64,000 nucleotides of DNA from Tillandsia leiboldiana (GCA_029204045.2 JAQNDB010000252.1:1-64000), one strand, 5' to 3'. Shown: positions 20,746-33,533, counted from the stretch's first letter. A program made the numbers and translations. Notes: a model not told the origin generated them from the letters alone.

Positions 20746-21459
20746 GAGTCTTTTGGATGTTTCAGACTTTTGACCGCGAGTTGGGCATCAGCTTTATGAT
20801 CGCCTTGTGAGCCAGTTTCCAGTCCCGTTCACCGACGGTTTGGTTCCCGTCAGGGTGTTCTTTTAGTTGAGGGATCGACTTCGACCCGTGGGTCCGTTGG
20901 GGTTATGATAGCATTTTGAGCGACCAACTGTGGCACGAGATTGTGTCTCTTGTGGATCCCTTTTAAGGGTAGCCTGCAGTTGTGTTGTCCACTCGAGTGG
21001 TTTCGGATTGGGAGGTAACCGAGTGATTACCCCAACTTATTGGATTCCCTTCCTTATTGGATGAGTGTGCCGGTTTGCTTCGGGTCGCCTTGTTGAGGTG
21101 GGCACCATGACGGGGTTTGGTGCGTATTACACTTGTGGTTATTTCAGTTTTCCCCCAGCCTTTTAATGGAGCCCTTGGTTTTTCACGTCTCAGCTCAGTA
21201 GTGATGTGTTTTTTTCCTCGCCCGTGATTTACTTGCTCCTTTGAGATCTGTGATTATTGGAGTACGAGGGACGCCCGTTGCAATTTCTGGCTCGATAGAT
21301 GAGAGAATTGCGCATCGGGTCATACCGTACTTGTTGTTGTTGTCGCGGAGTAATCACGAGGAGCGAGTGGGGGAGCTGGAGGCGTATTGTTGTTACCTAG
21401 CCGTGGTACTCTTGACTCCTGATGGGCTTGATCTAGTTTCGAGGACGAAACTTTCCTTT
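20746..21459 (+). other. Element B 3' interior, no coding frame
   Basis: Its last 450 bp are similar to G's interior end (34230-34490), including a shared TTTCCCCCAGCCTTTT patch. It ends with the hairpin AGTTTCGAGGACGAAACT (21435-21452) seen before the polypurine tract of all related elements. No protein recognised. Confidence 0.7.
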
Positions 21460-21471
21460 AGTGGGGGAGGA
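21460..21471 (+). other. Element B polypurine tract
   Basis: AGTGGGGGAGGA directly precedes the 3' LTR. Confidence 0.92.
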
Positions 21472-24400
21472 TGTGAGGTCCCGGAATCCCCCGCGTAGGG
21501 TTGCCGGTTGTTGGGCAGCTTTCGGTCGCCGTTGGGGGTGTTGGTGCGCGTGTTGGGGGCCCAGAAATGGATTTGTGATGCAATTTGGGATTTGCTTGCA
21601 TCATTAGAAACCCCGTGGGAAGTTGGAGGACCCGTCGGGTGTTTAGAAGTGATTTCGCGCGATTCAGATGTCAAAATTAGACTCCGGGTGAAGTCCGGAT
21701 AAAAGTTTACCTCTCCGGTCGCCTTCGGGAATTTTTAGAGTTGGAATTGGGCAAATCGGACTTTAAAAATGGACCCGGCGCGGAAATCGGATCGAGTGGG
21801 CTATCCGGGGGCACTCCGCAATTTTCGGATGAGAATTTGGAGAATCGGACATCATTTCTGGACTCAGCGCGCGAAATCGCTAAGGATGGACTATTTATTT
21901 GTTGGATTTGGAGTCCGGTAGGCGTGTGCGCTTTTCGAGGCAAAGCGGCACGCGGATCGAGACACGCGTGGCACGGATCCCGAGGAGGCTGCGGCACGTC
22001 AGGCGAGGCGCGGCTGACGCGACAGGCGCCTCTACGCGCGTCAGGTGCACAGGGCACCCGCGCGCGGGCCACGTGGGGGCCGCCACGTGGCGGACCCCAG
22101 TTGGCGCCCGCGCGGGCGCTAGGGCGCACGCCCGTGTCACGGGCGCGTGTCCCGCGCCTGTGGGCGGCCGGTGTCACGCGCCCGTGTGGCGCGTGAACTG
22201 CGCGGCCGCGTGGCGCGCAGGGACGCGGCCACGTGGCCGCCTTTCCTCTTGCGTGGGCCGGGTGCACCCGGGTGGGTGTGGTGCACCGGCCGGTGCACGG
22301 CGCACCGTGCACCGTGGACCGCCCCTCCCCTTTTCCTCCTTTTCTTCTTCTTCTTCCTCCCCGCAAGCGACTTCTTCTCCTTCTTCGTTTCTTTCTTCAT
22401 CCGAGCGAGAGGGAGAGTGAGGGAGATAGTGGGAGGTGCGGCGTGGCGTCGTGGGCCTCGTGGAGCGCGCGAGTTTTTTCGTGGGGAGCGTTTCGGCGAC
22501 GGCGGCGCAGTCGGGTAGGTCCCGTGTGTTGGTTTTACTGTATTTTTGTACAGTTTTCGGGGCGACCTTTTGGACTGTAATTAACCCTCTTGCTCTTTTC
22601 TGTGTTGGGCACCGTGCACCGTTTTGCGTGCGGACTCCGGCACCGTGCACCGTTTTGCGTGAGGACTCCGTTTTGCGTGCGGACTCCGGCACCGTGCACC
22701 ATTTTGCGTGCGGACTCCGTTTTGCGTGCGGACTCCGGCACCGTGCACCGTTTTGCGTGCGAACTCCGGCACCGTGCACCGTTTTGCGTGCGGACTCCGG
22801 CACCGTGAACCGTTTTGCGTGCGGACTCCGTTTTGCGTGCGGACTCCGGCACCGTGCACCGTTTTGCGTGCGGACTCCGTTTTGCGTGCGGTTTCCGGCA
22901 CCATGCACCGTTTTGCGTGCGGATTCCGGCACCGTGCACCGTTTCGCGTGCAGACTCCGTTTTTGGTGCGGACTCCGGCAGCGTGCTCCGTTTTGCGTGC
23001 GGACTCCGGCGGCGTGCTCCGTTTTGCGTGCGGACTCCGACGGCGTGTCCCGTTTTGCGTGCGGATCGCGTGGAGGCCAATTGCAAGTGTCTACGAGCAA
23101 TTGGTGGCAAATCGAGGTGGGTGGCCTTATCTCCAAGTTTTATGGACTGTACAGTATTTCTACTGATGTAGGACTATGCATGATAGTTTATTTCATTGTG
23201 TGGTATGCTAGATTGTAGGAATTGTTATTCCTTTTATTATCTGTTGATACAGCTATCTTGGAACTTGACCTAGCACCCCCGTCATATGTTGCATGTGTAA
23301 CCAGACCAGTAGAAAACCCTCACTTGGGCTAGGGTTAATTATGTTTAGACACCCACACTGTTTTGCTATCCCTGGACATAGTGTTATCCTCGCCCGGGTA
23401 GTGGGCCGAGAGGTCGGGATTTTCTTTTAGTGTGGGATGCGTTTGCACTCGTGCTTGGGAGCAGAGTGGAGTCTGGTAGTTGTAGCGGGTTGCTTATCTG
23501 TGCCGGGAGCCGTTTGGGTATACGGTAGTCCCGAGAGGTCTTGTTTCCCTGTTGCACAGTCGTGGGAGAGAGCCGTTGAGTAGACGGTAGTCCCGGGCCG
23601 TCGAGTATCTTCCGGTCCGTCTTGTTGGGAACCGTTGGGGTTGACGGTGGTCCCAGGTCGTTGAGTGTTGTCCGACCTGTTTTGTTACCCTGAGTTGTGG
23701 GTCGTCCCTGGCTGTGGAGTATCTCCAGCCAGTGAGCCTTGTGCTGCGAGCCGTTGGTGTGGCTAGTGTCTCGTGTTTCGAGTTAGCCGAGCAGCCGAGT
23801 CGTCGAGAGTGCTCCGACTGTTGTGCGAGGTATTTGGGGATCTTGAGCCCTACCGTTCTGAGAGTGAGCGTGGTTTTTGACTAGCCTGCATATGCCAATG
23901 TTTGATACTCTATGCCGCGCCGTTCTACTCAGTTGGAGTCGCGTCCTGAGATGCCGCTGTGGATACGATGGTTGGCCTGTTGAGGCAGTTTTGCGCGAGG
24001 GATGAGTTAGTAGGACAGGACGCCCCACGTAAATCCCGTCCTCATGGGGATGTGTGGTAGTGGGCAGGAGCGTTCCTAGTCGACGGGCGCAGGCTTGACT
24101 GGACCTTTGAGGTAGTCAGTTTGTTTGGGTCGATTGAGCACCTTGGGTGCGAGTGGTCTCATTTGCTTTCATCTGTTCCACTTTTGGAGTATCTAGATAG
24201 AGGCATGGTAGCTGTAGAGTAGCTCCAGCTTTTCTTGTTTAGTTTTCATTGCATTGTTATTTTTGGCCTCTAGTAGACTTGGTGGGCAGACCGTTGGGCT
24301 TGTTGACGGCACCCACTGAGAACTACTGTGGGAAGTAGTTCTCACACCCGTCGTGGTGTCTTTTTCCCCAGGAACTTCTTCTCCTGTTCCTGTTGCTCCA

Positions 24401-24886
24401 GTTGCTGATCCTTCTGACCGAGGCGAGGGAGTCGCGAGCTAGTTCCCTACCCGTCATTGGAGCGTAGCGGTACCCCTTCAGAGGAGAGCTTCAGTAGATT
24501 AGCTTACTTCTTTTTCCTCTGTTGAGAGACCCTTGTTGTGAGGTATAGAGTTGTACTTTATTTTACAGTTTGAGAGACTGATGTAGTGAGGTTATTTTTG
24601 TAGTGAGAGCTTGTACACTGATGTACTTTATTGGAGATATCTCCCTTTTGAGTTTTGCATCAGAGGACTTGGTTTATGATAGTATTTGGGGAGATGGATA
24701 TTGTGTTATCTTCAGTTGTACAGTGTTTGGTTTCCAGTTCTTACTAGTTTACTTCCAGCTCTGATATCTGTATCTCTGTAGTTGATTCTTCCTGCAGGTT
24801 AGACGCTTCGTCTGTACGGCAGTTTCCGTACAGATGGCGGATCTGTTAGTGAGCCCGGGTCGCAGTTTCGACCCCGGGGCGTGACA
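21472..24886 (+). repeat. Element B 3' LTR
   Basis: Same length (3415 bp) and organisation as 14620-18034. Differences include G/A in CATT(G/A)GAAACC, several CpG-type changes in the GC-rich zone and repeat, and two 1-bp indels near 24183 and 24555. Confidence 0.95.
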
Positions 24887-24891
24887 CTACA
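24887..24891. repeat. Target-site duplication of element B, right copy (CTACA)
   Basis: It matches 14615-14619 and is followed directly by A's polypurine tract. Confidence 0.93.
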
Positions 24892-24904
24892 CTCTCCCCT
24901 CCTT
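24892..24904 (-). other. Element A polypurine tract
   Basis: The minus strand reads AAGGAGGGGAGAG, followed by the LTR start TGTAG (now split by B). Just upstream is the hairpin GGTTTCGAGGACGAAACC (24911-24928). Confidence 0.9.
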
Positions 24905-27900
24905 AAAAAGGTTTCGTCCTCGAAACCAGAATAAATCCAAAACTTAGGAGGGTGTCTCGAACAAAGGGGAATAGGAGATCCCCAACTCATCAACCGCCCT
25001 CAGGTGGTCATTCTCACTCACCATGATGGCTACATTGAGCCTTCACCAAAGATAGATCTCGACTGCAAAATTCCCTTGTCACAAGAAAGACCTGCAGATA
25101 GTGGCTTCCACAACTCAAGATCTCCCCAAATCCACACTCCGAGCCTCCAATCGACATGACACCTCTGTTGCTCCTTAGCAACTAAAATTCTCGAATCCCA
25201 CAAATATAACTCTCGCATCCATCTACAGAGGAAAAGTTCAACATCGGGAAACAATGCTCAAATTCCAACTCTCAAATCCCAAGTTCCAAAAGTGGCCACC
25301 ACGGATCGAACACCTCATTCCAAGGTTGTACTGCTCGCCTAGTCAAGGCGTAACTGACCATAAAGTTTTCGCCGGGATAATGATATACTAAATCAATCAT
25401 AAAGTTCCAATAACTCTGTCCACAGGCGTTGCCTCAACCAAAATCCTTCTGAGTAACCAAGTACTTCAGGTTCAAGGGTCTAGGGATAACTCCATGCTCT
25501 CTCTATCACTGGCATTCATCCCCATCCATGCTGGTATCCTCGTCAGCTTTTCTCTTCCAAACTACACTGGCCTCGCATAGCCCAAGAGCTTCTGACCCCT
25601 GTCATTAACATAGGCTAAAGCTAAATCCCAAACGGTAAAACTCTTCGTTGGGTCTACTAATACTTTGCAGCTGAACTCACATGGCCAATCCATAGAACCT
25701 TTCAAAGTCAAAAAGCATACTCTATCAACTCGACATCCGACTTCTCTCTCAGAAGTTGCTGAACTATCCCCCAAGTGCTCCTCATGCTCTAAGTCGCCTC
25801 GGATATAATCCAAATATCCACGACGGGTACTGCTACTAACCCGTCCAAACACAGCTGGAATACACCCAAATCCTTAACTCATGAAGGCGGCAGGGCATTA
25901 GTCAATCCACATGGTCTCGTTGTAAGCTCAAAATGCCCCTACCGGGTCCTGAACACTATCAGGGCACAACCCTCGGCTGTACGGTTCCACAAAGCTATCG
26001 ATCTCACAAAGGGGCATCTGCCGAAAGGCAATCCAACCCTGTCTGGGCTCGAACCATCATAGAACCCTCACCGTCGTGTACCCACAACGTGGAATCATTG
26101 CCGCGTACCAACGGCATGGCAACAACACCGTGAACCTACAGTGTGACAACCTACACAAGTATCAATCTCTCAGATCTTCACTGTCGTATTCCCACGATGT
26201 GGTACTAGGTCACATAGACCCCTCGATCCAACAGAAGCCACAACTGCGCTATCAGCTCTCACTCTCTGTCTCGCAGGTGATACTCCAATAGGTGCTACCA
26301 TAGTCGGCGCAGTTTCCAAAACCATATCAATCACTATCTCGATCTCAATCTCACTAGACGGCGGCTTCAATACCAGCTCAGGTAGACTCATACCCGGGAT
26401 CACACGGGCGATAAGGATATTCTTTATTCCCGGTGCCGCCGTAGGCACCTCCTCTTCAGTCGCTAATAAGGCGATACGACCACGACTCAACCTCTGTCAT
26501 GCTCCAGCATCCCCTAAAACACACTTCTCCTGACCAGGTCCACGGAGGGTCATTGTCCTCTTTCGACAATCCATGATAGCACGACAATGGGATAACCAAT
26601 CCCTTTCCAACCTCATATCAGCATCTCGAAGCTGAGGTAGGACTAACAACTCGATGGATCCAATCCAAGGTCCAATTGCACTGTGCAGGACTGGCACACT
26701 CATCCATGTGCTATACGTGATCTGTAACATGATCCTCACGTGCCCAAGCGGTGACGGCATCAACATGCTCTAACTCCGATGACCACAAGGAAAACCATAC
26801 CTGGTGAGACGCGATCCACTATTCTGGCGTCCTCAGCCAATTGCACAAACTCACCCACTAAAAGCTGGTGGCCATCGCTCAATCTGCCCCGGCGTCACGG
26901 CTCTATCAGCCTATCAACAAGTCGGATGAACATCTTCATCCGGAAGGGGTAGTGGGGGTGCCGTCGCAAGCGGCAATTCCATGAGCGCTACTCGGGGACA
27001 CTCTGCCTAAATGTCATGACTATCCACATGAAAAGCATCGCCCCCGCCTGAGGTCACACCATGGCGATGAATGTGGCCCATCGCAAACGACATACTCATC
27101 CTGACACTGCTGCTGGTGCCCCTAGTATCGAGAACCTCCTGGTCTCTGTCTCCTCTGAGACTCATGACCCAGAGACTGGAATCATGGCAACCTTGATGCA
27201 CTCAACCGTCCCAAAATCAGGCGATACTGGACGCCTCTCTCCGGAGCTGATCACTGACCTCGGTCAATCCATCGAGTATGCATCCTTGCTGCATCCAAAG
27301 TCGGCGCTCACCGAAAATACACAAAGAGATAGATATCCTGATGCAGTCCCCTCTCAAACATAATCAACTTTCTGGACCTCATCCTAGGCGACATGGGGTA
27401 CTCTGCTCAACAATCGTAGAAACTCGCTCCAAGTCATCAACTGCGCTCCCGGTGGTCCAACAGGACGAACTCGACGCTACCATCTTTCGACGTCCTTATC
27501 CAAAAGTGCACAACCAAGTGCACCAGATGCTTCTCCTGGATGAACAATTCTTCCAATAACTTTTCCATAGCAGCTATCCAGTTCTCGGCTTCCCCAGGCT
27601 CCAAACTCTATCCGGAAAACTACAGGGGATGGAACTGGATGAAGTAAACAACCAGTCAGCAACCTCTCGCTGCTTCTGCACCATCCGTGGTGCGATCAGG
27701 GTCAAAATCGACGATGTCGCGGCCGGAAGTACTACTGGCGATGCCCCTGGAGATGCTCTCAGCTCAAGCATGCGCATCACGCGCTCCATGTTATCTTCCT
27801 GGCGCCGCATCGCCTCAAATGTCTGGGCTACATGGGCCTGTAACTCTCAGACCTCACCCTGCTCTATCCATTTAGCCTCTCGCTGTTCGACTCCTCATCC

Positions 27901-28213
27901 AAGGCCAAATACGCCCTTGCCGCTGCACGGCGTCACGGAAGCATCAAAACCACCGCAACAAAACAAACATTAGGACCAAGAACTCTCTCGACCCAATCAA
28001 GCGAAAGTCTAAAACATGTTACCCATACTAAAGCATTATGTTGTCTGCAGCCAACATAATCGTCTTAAGAAAAATAACATGTAAAATCACTCACCCCAAT
28101 CCTCTGGGGGAGGTACAACTCAATCAGGACACTCGCTGAAGTCACGTCTCTCACGACAGTCATCCTAATGTCCAACCAAGCCTAGGGTCTCTAAGTCCTC
28201 AACGACCTATATT
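24905..28213 (-). other. Element A interior: non-coding, with RT relic and hairpin repeats
   Basis: No frame over 115 residues and no intact domain. On the minus strand at about 25885-25907 the peptide GLTNALPP resembles the gypsy RT motif FGLTNAPATF; G has the same relic at 33534-33553. Hairpin repeats related to B's 20495-20745 array lie at about 26068-26205, with stems such as TCGT/ACGA. Near the primer site the sequence is closely related to B's leader. Confidence 0.6.
28035..28060 (-). other. Leader stem-loop with CUGCAG palindrome loop (A)
   Basis: On the minus strand, ATTATGTTG and CAACATAAT form a 9-bp perfect stem around GCTGCAGA. The loop holds the 6-base palindrome CUGCAG flanked by purines, as in retroviral kissing-loop dimer-initiation sites. 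It is about 155 nt downstream of the primer site. B has the same stem with a one-base loop change (18211-18236). Confidence 0.6.
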
Positions 28214-28230
28214 CCTAGGCTCTGATACCA
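28214..28230 (-). other. Element A primer binding site
   Basis: The minus strand reads TGGTATCAGAGCCTAGG, identical to B's primer site, separated from the LTR by 8 nt (28231-28238). Confidence 0.93.
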
Positions 28231-28238
28231 CCTAAATC

Positions 28239-31200
28239 TGTCACGCCCCGGGGTCGAAACTGCGACCCGGGCTCGCCAACAGATCCGCCATCTGTACGGA
28301 AACTGCCGCACAGACGAAGCGTCTACCCTGCAAGTCAGATCTATAGCTAAAAACATGTATCAGAGCTGAAGCTAAAAATCAAAAGCTAAGGAATAAAACT
28401 GAACATCTGGAATAGTAAAATCTCCACTAGTACACAAATCCTCAAGGTACAAAGTCTCACAGAAATAAAACAAATACTATCCTCACAAGTCTCTCAGAAT
28501 GCCCAGTACAAAAGTGGAACATAAAATACACCGGGTACATCTACCTCAGACTCTCAATGCTGGTAAGGAACTAATCGGCCGCGTCCTCACCTCGATCTGC
28601 TGTCTCCGCGCGAACCAAGCCGGAACAGCTGCCTCAATAACCTGTCACCGCAGCGGGTGTGAGATCTACTGCAGAAGGCAGATCTCAGTGGGTACCGTCC
28701 CAATATCCACGGTATGCCCACTAAGTCTACTGGAGGCAAAACAGATAGGTATGCAGATAGATAGATAAAGGGTAAGCTGAAAGAAAGCTACAGCTAAAAA
28801 GTCTCAATCATAAAGCTCAATAAACTCTACCAATAACATGATATGCATACACCCTCTACTGCTAAGATGCCTCAGTATCAATGCTCAAAGGAAAGAAACC
28901 CATCTAAGAACATAATATGTAAACCACTCGCACACGAGGTGCCCAATCGACCCAATCGAACTGACTGCCTCATAGGGTCCAGTCAAGCCTGCGCCTACCT
29001 ACTGCCGTTACATCCCGGAGGACCGGACTTACGTAGGGCGTCCGTGACTGCCACTAACTGGCCCAGCCAGAGGGACTGCGTCCGTAACTGCCACTAACTA
29101 GCCCAGTCAGAGGGACGGCGTCGACAAGTTGCGATACAAAAGTAACAGATCCACCCCGGGCGTGGCTCTCGAGGGGCGCGACCCCACCGAGGAAAAGGTA
29201 TCCGCACACTCTGTCGCTCAGGTGGCACTGCAGGCTATAGTCCAAAATCCACGCTCACTCTCAGAACGGAAAGACTCAGGATCCTCAAACATCTCGCACA
29301 ACGGTCGGAGCACTCTCGACGACTCAGCTGATCAGCTCTCTCGAATCACGAGACACAAGCAAACTCTACCAACCCGTGGCACAAAACACACTGGCTGGAG
29401 ATACTCCACAGCCGGGATCGACCCACCTCTCAGGGCTAATAAAACTGGTCGGACAACACACAATGACCCGGGACCACCGTCACCCCCAACGGTTCCCAAC
29501 GACACTAGCACAGTCTAAACTCAGCTACCGGACCCCACTCAGCCCCCAGGCACGAGTGCAACAATGCCCCACAGAAACCTGACCCCTCGGCCCACTACCT
29601 GGGCGAGGCAACACTATGTCCAGGAAAGATGCAAGGTGTGAGATGTCTAATACATAAAGGAACCTAGCCCAAGTGAAGGCTCTCTACTGTCTCATCTGTG
29701 TCAACAGGCGGCACATGCAGGCTAAGATCCACAATCAAATGCTCAAATAGCACAACTCAGTTGGAAAAAGACTCCACGACTCAATCTGATATGAAAAATT
29801 CACGATGTAGAATAATCACCTCAATCCCCACAAGGAAGCTCAACTCACATGACACTAGAACTCAGCACACAATGCTCTAAAATCCTCTCGCCCCCCCCGG
29901 CAAGAGTATACATGCACCCTGAACCTATGCCGTACCCCCGGCGAACTCATAATTTAAAAACCACCTTTGAAAATATTGATTTTCCTTAAAACGGGCTTTC
30001 TCGATTTTTAAAACGGTTCAGGTGCAATTATGATGCAAACAAAACATGAAACCTAGTGTCATATGATATCAGGAGTCTACTAAAAATAATCCGGGGTCCC
30101 AATAAATTTTACAGAAAATTCCAGGCAACTATCAGATGTAAAAACAGCGAAAACGCCTAATAAATATGATCAACTTGCATTCAATAGCATTAAGGGGCAT
30201 TCCATAATTTTGGAGAAATTCCAACCCACCTGGAACGCTTTCCGCAGGCAATTGCTGAAGTCGGTGAAGTGCCGGAACCTCGAACAGACGAAAAATTCGG
30301 AAACCGCGCCGCGCGCGTGCACCCTGCCACGAACCACGGAAAAAATCCCCGAAAGCTCAGTTAAATCCACCTGAGTCCTCACAGCAAAAATACAAGCTCA
30401 CCCCAACCAAAATGCATAATCACCATCACTCTGTAGCCCCCACAACACTCACACACCACATTTTCACAGCACTTGCACACATACACACTGCCCAAGCTCC
30501 AGTACAACAAAACCCACAACATAAGCTCCATTTGTACACCAATAATTAATGTTTACATACATAATTACTTAACTCCCCCTTCCTAATTAGTATGTGCTCA
30601 CACAACTCAATCATTCAAATCCACCCACTCCCTCAGCACATTCACACTACACACATACACAAAAGTCCCAATACACATCTCCAACAATATGCTTACATGC
30701 ACATAATAATACAAAATCACATGTACATAATCCCTTAATTCCAATAATTTTAAATTGCTCCCAGCTTAATGCAAATTCTCCATCCATCAATATGCTTAAT
30801 TAAAGTTCACAACACCACCAAGCATTCAAATACAGCTCTCATCAAGCTCACAGCCTAATAAAAGTTCCCTTTAGCACATGAATAATTAAAGCTCACTTAT
30901 CCACAATTACACACATCTAGATCCTAAAGCACATAATACCATCGTCAATTCTCTAAAAAAAAACCTCCTCGCACAACAAGCTATTATACATCCCAACAAC
31001 AAAAGAAAAACCCAACAGCATATCCAACACCTAACAACACCTCCAATCCTCAGCACAGTACACCAAACCACCTTTAATCAGCACACAAGGATCTTTCTCA
31101 CTCTAGTTCCATCACCTCAAGCCAACGGCATACATCATCTCTAACACGCACTTGATCCGAACTTCACACGGCGCTTCACCGGAAAACGCGCAACATGACA

Positions 31201-32536
31201 TCGTCCTGTGAGAGCAAAAAGGGGAGAAAAACTCGTCAAAACTGCCCATAACAGTCCAAGTGACACCCGGGCAGCTCCCTGCCACGGCGTGCGCAAACAG
31301 TCCGCCGACATCAAGCCGAGCTCGTTCGCCGTGGCCCACGGCCGCTGCTGCCACACGCCGCGCACCGCACACTGGCGCACTGCGCACTGCGCACTGTGCT
31401 CCTGTGCGCTGCGCGCCGTGAGCGCCACCGCCGCGCGCTGCCCACCGCGCGTCGCAGCGCGCCCACCGCGCGCTGCGCGTGCTGCGCACCTCGCGCCTGC
31501 GCGCTGCGCACGCGCGCGCGCGCTGCGCGCCGCCGTGCCAGCCCCCGCAGCTTGCTGCGGTCAACAAGGGAAGCAACCAGCTCCCCCCCCCGCAGGCAGC
31601 ACACAAAAAAATAAATAATTAAATAAATAAATAAAAACACCAAGCTTCTAAAAACAAAACTGCACATACCAAAGGTGGAAGTTCGTTGCGTGCGCGCTCC
31701 GCTCACTCCACACGACTTCAGGGAGGGAGTTCAACAACAAAGCCCTCAACGAAACCCTCCCTTTTCCAAATTTTTCCATCACTTTTCATCACTTTCTTCC
31801 TTCATTCTCCATTTTTTTCCCATTCCTCTGCTTCCTCTCATTTCCTCTGTTAGCGGGTTGGAGAAGAGGAGGTGACCTGGAGGCTTCTTAATTAGGATGG
31901 TTGCTAGTTAATGAGGTAGTGGCAGCATTTAATGCTCCACCAAAAATATCTCCAACCACCACATCCAATCTCAATCTCTCTCTTTCTTTTAATCCAAACC
32001 TCACAGACCCAAGCTTTCAAGTAAAATAAATTAATTAAATTAATTAAATAATCCAATAAGCCCCTAACAACTCACTTTTTGCCTTCGGGGCCTCCGCCTC
32101 CGTCCGGAACCTCCCGAACTCCGCTGTAATCTGAAAATACACATGTCCACAACCTTTTTCTCTTCAAAAAACTCAACCGTTGAGTCGGGGTGCTCAATCC
32201 AAAAACCGGCTCCAAAACTGTCAGTTCCGACTCACTTTTTGCCCTCGGGTCCTCCGCGTCAGTCCGGAACCTCCCGATCTCCGCTGTAATCACAAAGTAT
32301 ACCTGTTCCAAGTATTTCCAAATTTTCAGCACACCACTGTGGAGTCGGTGATTCCCAAAACCAGTCCTCTATCGGCGCACGAAGCCCGGAAAACTCCGAA
32401 TCAACCTGGGGCTTCCGCGTTGAACCGAATCGACCCGACTCATCTGCAATCCAATATGGGACACGCTCGAGGCGATCTCTCCGAACCATGCCATCATGTG
32501 CGGTCGGCGCGCCTTCCGAAATTCCGGTATTCTACA
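28239..32536 (-). repeat. Element A 5' LTR
   Basis: 4298 bp, matching 10321-14619 base for base except at six substitutions and a missing A near 30510. It ends ATTCTACA followed by the target duplication ATAAG. Confidence 0.95.
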
Positions 32537-32541
32537 ATAAG
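32537..32541. repeat. Target-site duplication of element A, right copy (ATAAG)
   Basis: It matches 10316-10320; copia-1 LTR sequence resumes from here. Confidence 0.95.
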
Positions 32542-33088
32542 AATCAAAAACCTAACATTTCTGGAAATTTTACGGACGGCGATCCGGATCGGACTAGCTA
32601 GGATCCGGATCGTCGTAACGAGTCAGCCAGTTCCAGAAAAACAAAGGTTCGGGATCCGGATCGAAGTGCATGATCCGGATCGTTCATACAGTTTACCAAA
32701 CATCAACGTTCGGGATCCTGATTGCGAAGCATGATCCGGATCGTTCAAGGAAAATGGTAAACTCACTGTTCGGGATCCGGATCAAGAGACTACGATCCGG
32801 ATTGAACTGGTGTATGAACGAACCACCTTCGGGATCCGGATCGAACAACCTGATCCGGATCCTGAACATGTCCCAAGTCCAGTTTTTGATTTTTATGCAA
32901 TGAAAGATTCTTCCAAGTGTTTCTACACTACAAGAAGTATTCGGATCACACAAAATCTTTAGTTAAACATACCTGATCCTTTTGAATTCTTCTTTCTTGA
33001 GATTGAGTTAAATGATCCAACTTTCTTCACCTTCAATCTTCAAGACTTGAGACTTTCACGAAACTACGCCAACTCAAATTCCGTAACA
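32542..33088 (-). repeat. Copia-1 5' LTR, outer part (U3 with palindrome cluster)
   Basis: It matches 795-1340 of the 3' LTR: five GATCCGGATC pairs (about 32580-32862) and the terminus CCGTAACA at 33088. One palindrome is mutated (GATCCTGATT). Confidence 0.93.
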
Positions 33089-33299
33089 TAAAGGATATTC
33101 CTATCGCCGCGAGATCCCGGGTGTGAGTCCACTCGAGCCGATGATGATGCCGCCGGATAGGGATATTGAGATTGTGATTGATGTGGTTCTGGAAATCGCG
33201 CCAACCTCATAGCACCTCATTGGATATCATTTGTGGAGCTGAGAGAGTTGATGGCACAGGTGCAGGGATCTGAGGGATCGAGAGTCTGTTTGACCTAGG

Positions 33300-33355
33300 G
33301 CCACGCCGTTGATATACGGTGGTGATGCCACGTCTTGGATACACGATGATGAGGG
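33300..33355 (+). repeat. Hairpin repeats of G related to the B array
   Basis: Two units, one with stem CCGT/ACGG around TGATAT and one with CGT/ACG, in the same GCCACG...GTGATG context as 20495-20745. Confidence 0.6.
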
Positions 33356-33533
33356 TTCATTGTGACTTGAGCACAGGCAGGTCCGGGTAGTATTTAGGAC
33401 CTTTTGATGGAGTTATGCTCTGGCAGTTATTATTATGACGCGAGTACCTATTTGGAATCATACAGCTGAGTATTTTTGCCAAGACGGCGTTCAGGACACG
33501 GTAGGGCATTATGAGCTCACAGTGAGGCTAATT

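Larger units (their letters stand above)
14620..24886 (+). mobile_element. Element B: LARD-like long-LTR retrotransposon
   Basis: Complete element: LTRs 14620-18034 and 21472-24886 (3415 bp each), interior 18035-21471 (3437 bp), primer site 18043-18059, polypurine tract 21460-21471. There is no gag or pol frame; the interior is dominated by tandem hairpin repeats (18368-19679, 20495-20745). LTR and interior sizes fit the LARD class. B shares about 110 bp of U5 and roughly 230 bp of leader with A, but its U3 is unlike A's and instead resembles G's LTR. I count 14 substitutions and two indels between its LTRs, more than for A although B is inside A. Confidence 0.92.
10321..32536 (-). mobile_element. 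Element A: LARD-like long-LTR retrotransposon, interrupted by B
   Basis: The LTRs (10321-14619, 4299 bp; 28239-32536, 4298 bp) differ, by my reading, at six substitutions and one indel. The interior is 24892-28238 (3347 bp) once nested element B and its duplication are removed. A primer site (28214-28230) and polypurine tract (24892-24904) show minus orientation. There is no gag or pol frame, only a possible RT relic. LTRs of 4-5 kb around about 3.5 kb of non-coding interior is the hallmark of LARDs (large retrotransposon derivatives, first described in Triticeae), which are mobilised by gypsy enzymes in trans. The nearly identical LTRs mean a recent insertion. Confidence 0.9.

Noticed and set aside
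10321..32536. A and B moving together as one composite element, which would explain the LTR age paradox
   Set aside because: B lies 5 bp inside A's LTR, after the polypurine tract. Transposition of the composite would have copied B into both A LTRs, but the right LTR is uninterrupted, and B has its own target duplication.
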